From a virus, in IMG/VR virus record IMGVR_UViG_3300001213_000203, positions 1 through 24,869 of that record: a stretch of 24,869 bases of DNA; one strand, 5' to 3'. Made by a program: the position numbers and the translations under genes. Position 1 is the stretch's first letter. Every line of letters starts with the position of its first letter. A model generated the notes under the pieces. That model searched no databases and was not told the origin of the DNA. It saw nothing but the letters and a program-made list of their open reading frames with translations. Shown here in pieces: positions 1 through 6,289 of the stretch.

Positions 1-62
1 TGCGAACTCGTGGACGGACTAAAAAGAGTTACTTGAGTTTTTGTTATGGTGATTAAAATTCA

Positions 63-98
63 AACCCTCTCAGCTGAAAAGTCGAGAGGGTTCTTTTT
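63..98 (+). terminator. Rho-independent terminator of an upstream plus-strand unit
   Basis: A perfect 9-bp stem (AACCCTCTC at 63-71 paired with GAGAGGGTT at 84-92) with a 12-nt loop is followed at once by CTTTTT. The U-run lies on the plus-strand side, so it terminates rightward transcription from a gene lying mostly or wholly left of the window. It also separates that unit from the convergent small gene ending at 121. Confidence 0.75.
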
Positions 99-120
99 AT
101 GTGCGCTGCGCATTTCACTT

Positions 121-354
121 TTATGACAACTGCGCTTGGTCATTAATCATTTCTGCACTTCGATCTGCGAATAAATTCATCATGTCACACAAATCATTGG
201 CATTGATCTCACCTTGCTCGGGCATTGATTCGGAGATGTCACGTCGAAGATCAAGGAGTCCAATCAGTGCTGAGGCTTGTGTGCGGTTAATGATCGCTTG
301 ATCAATTTGAGCCAGTACTTCTGCTTTGGTCAGGTTTTTTACTAGGGTAATCAT
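121..354 (-). CDS. Small hypothetical protein (77 aa)
   Basis: I do not recognise this protein. The start at 354 is chosen because GGGAGG lies five bases before that ATG. An in-frame ATG 13 codons upstream (393) has an AGAAGG placed almost against the start codon and is less likely. The product is soluble, acidic and probably all-helical (an N-terminal stretch like KNLTKAEVLAQIDQAI, then a leucine-rich helix and a C-terminal helix), with no signal peptide or metal motif. It is transcribed away from the recombination ATPase gene at 552, which places it in an early or regulatory area rather than in the late operon. A small regulator or host-takeover protein is possible, but nothing in the sequence shows that. 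Confidence 0.55.
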   Translation of the reverse strand: MITLVKNLTKAEVLAQIDQAIINRTQASALIGLLDLRRDISESMPEQGEINANDLCDMMNLFADRSAEMINDQAQLS

Positions 355-551
355 ATCGTCCTCCCTTTCGCCTTTGTGAGCTCTCTTGCTCATACCTTCT
401 TATCGGTCTTTTCCTTGAAAACTTGAGGAGTTGAACAATAAGTTTCGGTTAAGAAATTCTCAGATTGATTTGATTTCAAACTCTATTGTGACCCCTCTCA
501 AATCCCGTTACATATGGCGAACTCTAGAACCCTAAACGAAAGTGAACAGAC
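355..551. promoter_or_regulatory. Divergent intergenic region, promoters expected but not resolved
   Basis: This 197-base AT-rich gap separates two divergently transcribed genes, so promoters in both directions are expected. A short inverted repeat, TTTGA-TT-TCAAA at 469-480, could be a half-site pair for a regulator. I could not find a convincing -35/-10 pair at 16-18 base spacing in either direction. The only ribosome site visible for the right-hand gene is a weak GAAAGTGA. Confidence 0.3.
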
Positions 552-1523
552 ATGAGTCTAAAAATAAGATTCGAAAAAGCGACACGTACCTCATCAAATC
601 TCAAAATAGGCATAATGGGCCCTCCTGGCTCGGGAAAGACTCGTGCGGCCCTTTCGTTAGCCTCGGGACTTGGAACACGCATAGCCGTGATAGACGCCGA
701 AAATAAGGGGTCTCTCGCCTATAGTGATATGTTTGATTTCTCGGTGATTCACATGACCGCGCCTCACTCAGTGGAAAAATATATTGAAGCGATACAGAGC
801 GCTGAGGATAGCGGATTTGAAGTCCTGATCCTGGATTCGATTTATCACCAATGGAGAGGGGAAGGCGGCATCCTGAACCGAAAAGAGATCATGGATTCCA
901 AGAATGGGATTTCAAGTGCCAATTGGTCCAAGCTGATACCAGATCATGATCGATTTATGAATGCCCTTACCAACTCATCGATCCACATCATTGCGACAAT
1001 GAGGTCTAGATTTGAATACGTGATTGTCGAAGATCAAAATGGCCAAAAGATGACTGAGAAGATTGGTCTTGGTCCCATCCAAAAAGACGGTATTGAATAT
1101 GACTTTTCAGCGGTCCTAGATCTTTCAATGAATCACTCTGCGAAAGTATCCACTGATAAAACCGGGATATTTCCTAAACAGCCATTTTTGATCACACCTG
1201 ATCATGGGACTGCTTTGAAGACCTGGATGGAACCAAAGAAGATCATTCAAAAACCTTTAGCTCCAAAGCCGGAAAAATCGAGCTCTATCGAAAGTGAAAA
1301 GCTTCAGGATTCCATTGTTCAACCTCAGCCGTGGAGGATGACTGCGACCCTTTGGGGATTTCTGATACAGTCCGGAGCTCTGAAGCAAGGTTGGACAGAG
1401 GATGCAGTGAAAAGATTTGTGGTGCGGGCTTACGGGCTTTCTCGAATCAACGACATGACGAAACTGCAATATGATCAGTCAGTGGCATTTATTTCGAAGA
1501 ATGATGCGCCGGAAGGTGCGTGA
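552..1523 (+). CDS. Sak4-like phage recombination ATPase (AAA_24, RecA-like fold)
   Basis: A P-loop ATPase of 323 residues. The Walker A motif GPPGSGKT is at 23-30 and the Walker B strand VLILDS at 91-96. A following PDHDRFMNAL...IHIIATMRSRFEY segment matches the arrangement of the Sak4/AAA_24 group of phage RecA-like proteins, which help single-strand annealing and strand exchange in phage recombination. The core spans about residues 15-225. A proline/serine linker (about 228-258) leads to a separate C-terminal domain (260-323) that may bind a partner such as an SSB. This is the only clear plus-strand gene. It stands apart from the late operon and its 3' end faces the dehydrogenase gene with a 34-base gap. 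Its ribosome site is weak (GAAAGTGA). The ATPase assignment is strong; the recombination role follows from the family. Confidence 0.8.
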   Translation: MSLKIRFEKATRTSSNLKIGIMGPPGSGKTRAALSLASGLGTRIAVIDAENKGSLAYSDMFDFSVIHMTAPHSVEKYIEAIQSAEDSGFEVLILDSIYHQWRGEGGILNRKEIMDSKNGISSANWSKLIPDHDRFMNALTNSSIHIIATMRSRFEYVIVEDQNGQKMTEKIGLGPIQKDGIEYDFSAVLDLSMNHSAKVSTDKTGIFPKQPFLITPDHGTALKTWMEPKKIIQKPLAPKPEKSSSIESEKLQDSIVQPQPWRMTATLWGFLIQSGALKQGWTEDAVKRFVVRAYGLSRINDMTKLQYDQSVAFISKNDAPEGA

Positions 1524-1525
1524 CT

Positions 1526-1559
1526 CCAAAAATAATTTGGTGAGATATTTGGTTTTTTT
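1526..1559 (+). terminator. Weak terminator candidate between convergent genes
   Basis: In the convergent gap, CCAAA at 1526-1530 can pair with TTTGG at 1536-1540 or 1548-1552, and the second arm is followed by seven T residues. The stem is only five pairs, so this is a candidate based mainly on position and the T-run. Confidence 0.3.
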
Positions 1560-2355
1560 ACTTTTTTTGATTGATCGATCGGAAGGCTTCATTGATTGAA
1601 ATCATCTCTTTGATCAGATCAGATCCTGGTACCCGTTCTCGAATCAGAATCTCTTGGAAGGCTTTTGAATCCTTTGGGAAACAAGAGCCTCCAAAGCCAT
1701 ATTTCCCGTCAGGGCCCGGGACCTTCGTGTACCAGGCATCCATGTGTCCTATTGCCAATAATGACTTTCGAATCTCATCATACTCGCAAAAAGCGTATCT
1801 CTCGCAGAGTTGTTGAACCATATTGAAATAGGTCACCTTCAATGCACCAAAGACATTGTGGGCGTACTTCAAAATCTCGCCTTCTTTTGCCGAAAGCAGA
1901 ATGAACTGATTGTCGAATAACTCAGAGACTTGATCTGTTGAACAGACAATCGGCAATCGATCCATGTCCTCATCCGCTGTACTCTCAGAAAGGAATTCCG
2001 GCATAAAATGGATCTCTTTGCAGAATCTTCGAGTCAAAGAATCACAGGTCGAGGGAGGGACTGTGCTTCGAATCACAATGCATGAGACATCGAAATTTTT
2101 GAAAATTGCGTTTTTAATATTCGTGAGATCAACAATATCTTTATGCCCATTTGGCATTGTTGGGGCATTCACACAAATGAATAGAACATCTGAATCATTT
2201 AAATTGTCATGATACCCTTTCGAGGGGTCATTGATCTTGGTAGACGTTCGAACGAGCCTGAAAAACTTTTTGTTCCTTCTTTCAAAATATCGGTGAAGAG
2301 CGCTTCCGACCATTCCATATCCGACAATCCCAACCTTCACCGTTTTGAAAATCAT
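1558..2355 (-). CDS. Short UDP-glucose/GDP-mannose dehydrogenase-like enzyme
   Basis: This is a nucleotide-sugar dehydrogenase. Family members oxidise UDP-glucose (or a related UDP/GDP sugar) to the uronic acid with two NAD+. Visible landmarks are the Rossmann loop GYGMVG (12-17), RSTVPPST (96-103), PEFLSE (119-124), LKYAHN with the conserved Lys and Asn (162-167), and the active-site loop GFGGSCFPKD, with the catalytic Cys at 225 and Asp at 229. The family is usually about 390-450 residues. This protein stops at 265, soon after the central helix, so the C-terminal nucleotide-sugar domain is missing. The stop is not an obvious frameshift, and the catalytic residues are intact. It starts with an ATGA overlap to the 74-residue gene and follows a glycosyltransferase, suggesting a shared job in sugar modification. 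It is the last gene of the minus-strand run. Confidence 0.85.
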   Translation of the reverse strand: MIFKTVKVGIVGYGMVGSALHRYFERRNKKFFRLVRTSTKINDPSKGYHDNLNDSDVLFICVNAPTMPNGHKDIVDLTNIKNAIFKNFDVSCIVIRSTVPPSTCDSLTRRFCKEIHFMPEFLSESTADEDMDRLPIVCSTDQVSELFDNQFILLSAKEGEILKYAHNVFGALKVTYFNMVQQLCERYAFCEYDEIRKSLLAIGHMDAWYTKVPGPDGKYGFGGSCFPKDSKAFQEILIRERVPGSDLIKEMISINEAFRSINQKK

Positions 2356-2576
2356 TTATCTGCTTTTTTCCGAGGAGTTTTTGAAATGAACAAATTGAAA
2401 AATCCATCCATTTGATTACAGACTTCATCAGGAGTCTCCTGAATAGCTCTAGATATCCCTCCCGAAAGAAGAACCATGGTCCCAATCCCATCAGAATCCT
2501 CATTCCATGTAACAACATGATCATGGCTCATAAATACTTTTTTGCCGCCATTTTTGAGTGTAAAGACAAGTGTCAT
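2352..2576 (-). CDS. Small hypothetical protein (74 aa) between sugar genes
   Basis: I do not recognise this protein. It has a good ribosome site (GGAG six bases before the ATG) and its stop overlaps the start of the dehydrogenase gene (ATGA), so the two are probably translationally coupled. The N-terminal half reads as short beta strands (MTLVFTLKNGGKKVFMSHDHVV) and the tail is lysine-rich. There is no signal peptide or membrane segment. The position suggests an accessory or companion to the sugar enzymes, but the sequence gives no direct evidence. Confidence 0.6.
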   Translation of the reverse strand: MTLVFTLKNGGKKVFMSHDHVVTWNEDSDGIGTMVLLSGGISRAIQETPDEVCNQMDGFFNLFISKTPRKKADK

Positions 2577-2585
2577 TTGTTCTCC

Positions 2586-3644
2586 TTAATACGGGTTGTT
2601 GTTCAAAAAACCAGACCCCGAAAGGTATCGCTTCCACGCCATGATCCCGAGACGATTGTGATCATGTAGATTCATCAGACCGTCTCTCGATGCATTGGCA
2701 TGTTTCAAAAGAGTAATCCCTTTGATTGTGATATCTCCCGCCGAATCTGAATCAGCCTTCCAATAATCAGGAACCCATCTAATTGCACGACTTGTGACTG
2801 TTGGAACCCCTGTCGCAACCCCATCAGCTGTCACCTGATTGAAGCTTTCCGTATGACTTGCCTGGATCAGAAGATTCATTGATCCAATAAACCTTCGGAA
2901 AGCGGGCCATGGCGCCCATGCAAATTCCTTGTACACACAAAATGGATTTCTCTCGATTGCGCGTTTTGCAGCTTCCCTGATGGTCTTCCCATCTCTTTCA
3001 TCCCTATTGGAATTAAGCCAGATCTCCGTGTGAGCCTTTAGGCTTTGAGCAATCCCAATAGCGCCTGCAACGCCTGTCATGACATTTTTCTGGGCCCGTG
3101 GGGCTCCAAAGATTCCTATTCGAAGCACTCCACCATCCCACAGTGGTCTTTGCGTCAGAGCCATTTCATCAAGGTAATAGAGATTTGGAAGATATGTGCA
3201 CATTGACTGATAGGAATCCTTGATCCAATTGCAGAATTCGACGCTATTTCCAGCTGCATGGACATTGTGACTTGATTGCTCGAGCCCCAAAAGATCAATC
3301 ATCTTGGTAATGGCTTCCGGCTCAGTTTGAAGGAACCCGACATTCGAATGGCATGTTACCGAGAACTGAACATTTTGATGATTGAAAGCAAGAGTCTGAA
3401 GTTCAATTAAAGGAACCCAAGGTGCTTGAATTACCAAATGAGTCACATCTGGATTTTTGACGATGAAATCATCGATTTCTTGTGAGCTAATCACAGGGAT
3501 CATGGTCGCCTTAATGTGATGCTGGATCAGGGTTTTCATCGTGTTTACAGCACAGACTCCAAGTCCCTGATGACTACTGGTTGAATCTCTTGTGCTTCGA
3601 TAGGCAATTGCGACTTTGACACTGTTCAAATCGAATAATGGCAT
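2586..3644 (-). CDS. GT-B fold glycosyltransferase (GT4-like)
   Basis: A 352-residue protein with two Rossmann-like halves. The N-terminal half has strands such as VTHLVIQAPW and VQFSVTCHSN. The C-terminal half begins near residue 174 with LRIGIFGAPRAQKN, the usual start of the donor domain in GT4 enzymes. It continues to HTESFNQVTADGVATGVPTVTS (264-285), corresponding to the family's E-x7-E donor-binding motif. Here the second acidic residue is Asp (E266, D274). No signal peptide is seen, so it should act in the cytoplasm. The start is supported by AGGGGATCAA before the ATG. Lying just upstream of a small protein and a UDP-sugar dehydrogenase, it probably transfers a sugar to a surface glycan, a virion component or DNA. 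The acceptor cannot be told from sequence. Confidence 0.8.
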   Translation of the reverse strand: MPLFDLNSVKVAIAYRSTRDSTSSHQGLGVCAVNTMKTLIQHHIKATMIPVISSQEIDDFIVKNPDVTHLVIQAPWVPLIELQTLAFNHQNVQFSVTCHSNVGFLQTEPEAITKMIDLLGLEQSSHNVHAAGNSVEFCNWIKDSYQSMCTYLPNLYYLDEMALTQRPLWDGGVLRIGIFGAPRAQKNVMTGVAGAIGIAQSLKAHTEIWLNSNRDERDGKTIREAAKRAIERNPFCVYKEFAWAPWPAFRRFIGSMNLLIQASHTESFNQVTADGVATGVPTVTSRAIRWVPDYWKADSDSAGDITIKGITLLKHANASRDGLMNLHDHNRLGIMAWKRYLSGSGFLNNNPY

Positions 3645-3701
3645 TTGATCCCCTCGTGAGAATCAAATTCGAAAAACTGACAATTGCCAAGAGTTTTCGA
3701 T

Positions 3702-3941
3702 CTAAGGCTTTTTATTGGGATCAGGAGGCCAAAGGATGACATCCATGACTGATTGCTTAGCTTGCCAAAAAAGGTGCCCCATCAGGACACCCATGGCAAA
3801 AGCCGTAATTGGATATTCGTGGGAATACTTCCAAAACCAGGCCGAGATGGTCCCCTCCTCGCCGAAACGAGCGGCGAAAAAGATATCCACAAAGATAGCA
3901 ATGCTCACCCAGACTATGATGAAAACGGTTTGAATGATCAT
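3702..3941 (-). CDS. Two-helix membrane protein, putative holin
   Basis: A 79-residue protein with two hydrophobic segments (about 2-24 and 43-59) separated by a short charged, aromatic loop, and ending in a proline/lysine tail. Size, topology and a position among small membrane proteins at the end of the structural operon fit a class II-type holin, which would open the inner membrane at lysis. The segment HEYPITAFAMGVLMGHLFWQ ends in a GHLFW block that looks like a conserved feature of small phage membrane proteins. Its start overlaps the stop of the preceding gene (ATGA). The function is inferred from topology and context only. Confidence 0.55.
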   Translation of the reverse strand: MIIQTVFIIVWVSIAIFVDIFFAARFGEEGTISAWFWKYSHEYPITAFAMGVLMGHLFWQAKQSVMDVILWPPDPNKKP

Positions 3942-4354
3942 TTGGCAATCATCTCCAAATCAACATTGAACCCTTTTGCGATCCCACTAAGAGTCAATCG
4001 AGTCACAGAAATGTATTGTTCCTTGAGGCTTACTTGGACTGCACCTGCAAGGTTCAGATCGGGCGCTGAGAGATGGACATCGGCAAGACCCATAGTCTGG
4101 CTCACAACTCCAAATTTGATCTTGAGGCCCTTGAATCCCAATTCAAGGCCTTCCTTGATAGATGAGGACAAAAGAAGATTCAGATCGATTTTCGAAACAA
4201 GATCATCATGCTCATGATAGGCGGTAATTCCCCACATTCCAAAATCGAGATCTAGTCTGACGCTTCCGACGCCCGTTTTGTCATCAATGATGATTGAGGC
4301 ACTTCCGCTTTGAAGCATTCCCTTAGGAATGACCTTGAGACTTTGAGTGATCAT
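3938..4354 (-). CDS. Hypothetical protein (138 aa), beta-rich
   Basis: I do not recognise this protein. It has a strong ribosome site (AAGGAG seven bases before the ATG), overlaps the spanin-like gene by ATGA at its start and the putative holin gene by ATGA at its end. The product has no signal peptide or membrane helix. It reads as alternating strands throughout (ASIIIDDKTGVGSVRLDLDF, GLKIKFGVVS, QYISVTRLTL), compatible with a beta-sandwich or LEA-like lipid-binding fold. The coupling shows it is made together with the membrane proteins. Confidence 0.6.
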   Translation of the reverse strand: MITQSLKVIPKGMLQSGSASIIIDDKTGVGSVRLDLDFGMWGITAYHEHDDLVSKIDLNLLLSSSIKEGLELGFKGLKIKFGVVSQTMGLADVHLSAPDLNLAGAVQVSLKEQYISVTRLTLSGIAKGFNVDLEMIAK

Positions 4355-4629
4355 GGTTTGACTCCTTCTTTTGTGGAACCGACAGAGGTCGGGTTTTCGA
4401 GTTCCTTTTGGATTTTATCTAAAGCCTGATCTTGTTTTTCAATGGAGTCTCGATCATTCACCGAAATGGCTCCATCTCCTTGATGATCGGAAAGGGCCTG
4501 ATTCTCGGCATTGATCGCATCAGTCTTCTCTTGTTGTCGTTTGGCCCACCAATTTATGCCCAAAGAGACTATCTGACCGAGCCACGGGATCTGAGCAAGA
4601 AAGTTGGTGATGACCGCGAGAAATGCCAT
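4351..4629 (-). CDS. Small membrane-anchored protein, possible inner-membrane spanin
   Basis: A 92-residue product with one N-terminal hydrophobic segment (about 3-28, ending in WWAKR) followed by a charged, glutamine-rich helical stretch (29-80) likely to form a coiled coil. This layout matches inner-membrane spanins (Rz-like), which bridge to an outer-membrane lipoprotein at lysis. The preceding gene encodes a lipoprotein and the two overlap as TAATG. It is smaller than most Rz proteins, and the partner lipoprotein is much larger than a usual o-spanin, so this remains a guess from topology and order. Confidence 0.5.
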   Translation of the reverse strand: MAFLAVITNFLAQIPWLGQIVSLGINWWAKRQQEKTDAINAENQALSDHQGDGAISVNDRDSIEKQDQALDKIQKELENPTSVGSTKEGVKP

Positions 4630-5471
4630 TACTTGGGCCCTCCGACATATTGAGGAATGTCATATGGAATGACGGTCAATTTTCCCCGTCGATAGGGTTT
4701 TGCCATTTCCATAAATTCGATCACACACTCTTTATTCGGAACTAGATATTCAAACAAGGTATGGGCTTCATCCAAAAAACGCCCTTCGCATTGGTCGTGA
4801 ATCTTTGAAGGCTGACAATTTGAGTTATTCAAAGGGTCACATTCGCCCCCGGTTTTTGGATCTTGATTGGATTGTGGGGCAATCATGACTGTAGACTCGA
4901 ATTTGATTCTTTCAATGAGTCCTATCTGAGTATGGCAAAGAGCGGTCCCTACAGCTGATCCAGATGCCCCATTGCAGATATTTGTCGCCGGCAATTGAAA
5001 TTTGTCGTTATGAAAGTCAACAGCCCCACAGGTGACTGGACTTGATCCAACTTCACTCGAAAAAGCACAAAAACGAGCTATGCAATTTCCATCATCTTCA
5101 ATTCCGGGAGATTGATTGTACATCCATTGAGCTCGTCTTTTGGGCGTGAGCCATTTGAACAGAGGATTGAAAGTGATGAAATCCTGGACCTTATCTGATC
5201 GATGACATGTCTTGATTGTGAAATAGTTTATATCGACTGGGCTTTCGACGATGATCTCATGGGTCTTTGCAGACGATCCAATAGCAATCCCCGTGAATTC
5301 GCGACCGTCGAGCCAACCGTGAAGCGTGAGCTCAGTCTTAGGTTTTGTGGATTGAACGCTCTGAATGGATCCTGTCGTACAAGACAAAAGAGAGACAAGG
5401 CAGATCGCAAGTAGCGACCCGCCCAAAATCAAAATCTCTCGAAGTTCACGTTTTGAAAATCTGATTTTCAT
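4629..5471 (-). CDS. Cysteine-rich predicted lipoprotein (280 aa)
   Basis: The N-terminus is a lipoprotein signal: basic MKIRFSKRELRE, a hydrophobic core (about 13-29), and a lipobox ending LLSC with Cys at 31. The mature part has ten more cysteines, including TCHR, ARFC, NICNG and ALCHT, so up to five disulfides could form in the periplasm. I do not recognise the fold. The ICNGASGSAVG stretch recalls a serine-protease-like turn but no full triad can be made out. No clear ribosome site precedes the start (stop of the upstream gene at 5474), suggesting translational coupling. It lies between small membrane proteins and is followed by a spanin-like gene. A lysis role, a superinfection-exclusion lipoprotein or a prophage-encoded surface protein are all possible. 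Confidence 0.65.
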   Translation of the reverse strand: MKIRFSKRELREILILGGSLLAICLVSLLSCTTGSIQSVQSTKPKTELTLHGWLDGREFTGIAIGSSAKTHEIIVESPVDINYFTIKTCHRSDKVQDFITFNPLFKWLTPKRRAQWMYNQSPGIEDDGNCIARFCAFSSEVGSSPVTCGAVDFHNDKFQLPATNICNGASGSAVGTALCHTQIGLIERIKFESTVMIAPQSNQDPKTGGECDPLNNSNCQPSKIHDQCEGRFLDEAHTLFEYLVPNKECVIEFMEMAKPYRRGKLTVIPYDIPQYVGGPK

Positions 5472-5473
5472 TT

Positions 5474-5857
5474 TTAGGCCAAAAAGGCATCAACAACTTG
5501 TTCAAGTGCCGCTGCAAGGAAAGCCCGGTCATCTGGATTAGATTTCACGTCGGCTCCGATATTGGCAATATTTGAGAGTTCGGGCATCAGTCGAGCACTG
5601 ACATCAGCAAAGTCTTGAGCAAGTGATGCTTTTGCTTTGATGTCTTTTGCCAAAGCCAAAAGAGCATCTCCGATTGCTGCAACCTCTGAATCCACTTCGA
5701 AACTTTTCGTAACTTTCCCCATTTGATCCTCCTTAGTAGAATCCTTTTTTTTGTTACGCGTAACAATTACGTGATGAGTTCCATGTGAGCACAAAAAGGT
5801 CAGAATAAACAAGATGACTTTGAGCCATGTCGGAAGTCCACAGAGCTCGATGGTCAT
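5474..5857 (-). CDS. Small protein with possible dual start (127 or 82 aa)
   Basis: The full frame encodes 127 residues with an N-terminal hydrophobic helix (about 11-24), a basic segment VTRNKKKD, then a soluble alanine-rich helical domain. A much stronger ribosome site (AAGGAGG) precedes the internal Met 46 at 5722, giving an 82-residue soluble form beginning MGKVTKSFEVD. The start at 5857 has only a weak AAGTGAG. Either the short form is the true gene, or both membrane and soluble forms are made. The family is unknown. The long helices and lack of cysteines suggest a small helical bundle. Confidence 0.6.
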   Translation of the reverse strand: MTIELCGLPTWLKVILFILTFLCSHGTHHVIVTRNKKKDSTKEDQMGKVTKSFEVDSEVAAIGDALLALAKDIKAKASLAQDFADVSARLMPELSNIANIGADVKSNPDDRAFLAAALEQVVDAFLA

Positions 5858-5867
5858 GATGGGAATC

Positions 5868-6104
5868 TCACTTTCTGAGACTAGATTGAAGTCTCGTAAT
5901 TTCCCTTTCGAGTTCTTTCAAACGTGTTTCGTGTTCAGCATTTACTTTAGATTCATATGAAATCTGTGTGACGATGACTGCGATCTTTTCATTGAGTGCA
6001 GTGATCGACATCGCGATCCAAAATAGAAAACCGGAGATGACAAGCCAGAATACCTTGTCCACAAAATCACCGAAAACCATTCGGTTTTTCTCATCAATCT
6101 TCAT
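5868..6104 (-). CDS. XhlA-like small membrane protein with coiled coil (78 aa)
   Basis: Start at 6104 is preferred because GGAG lies seven bases upstream; an in-frame ATG at 6155 has no ribosome site. The product has one membrane segment (about 18-35) followed by a charged heptad-like helix (50-76, TRLKELEREITRLQ). That resembles XhlA-type holin-associated proteins, which place a coiled coil beside a single membrane helix, although XhlA usually has the order reversed. It is the first gene after the terminator that follows the tail fibre, so it may open a separate lysis unit. Confidence 0.55.
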   Translation of the reverse strand: MKIDEKNRMVFGDFVDKVFWLVISGFLFWIAMSITALNEKIAVIVTQISYESKVNAEHETRLKELEREITRLQSSLRK

Positions 6105-6200
6105 TATGTCGCTCCAATAATATGGTCGCCACGACTTAGATATTATTGCAGACATCGGAATGAGAAGAATGTGTTTTGTTGATATTCTGGACCAACATTG

Positions 6201-6234
6201 AAAATTGAGAACAAACAGAAATGTCTGTTCTCAA
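6201..6234 (-). terminator. Rho-independent terminator after the tail fibre gene
   Basis: On the minus strand a 9-bp stem (TTGAGAACA at 6226-6234, read in reverse, with its complement at 6205-6213) encloses a loop with a further small inner pairing, and is followed by TTTTC. The plus-strand reading has no T-run, so it works leftward. It lies 55 bases after the fibre stop, and separates the structural block from the small membrane genes. The rest of the 185-base gap (6105-6289) holds no gene and no clear promoter. Confidence 0.6.
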
Positions 6235-6289
6235 TGAATCTATCGAGATTAGAATCGATTTTTCCAAACAACCCCCCTCATTGGAATGA

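Noticed and set aside
3-56. Short plus-strand frame ending at 56 before the terminator, possibly the end of a gene
   Set aside because: Only 17 codons are visible and another frame ends at 36; neither can be chosen.
3753-4217. Plus-strand open frame of 154 residues across the holin-like and hypothetical genes
   Set aside because: It crosses two well-supported, coupled minus-strand genes and has no family features.
4960-5010. Serine-protease reading of the lipoprotein (GASGSAVG)
   Set aside because: The block is only loosely like GDSGG, and no matching His and Asp motifs can be placed.
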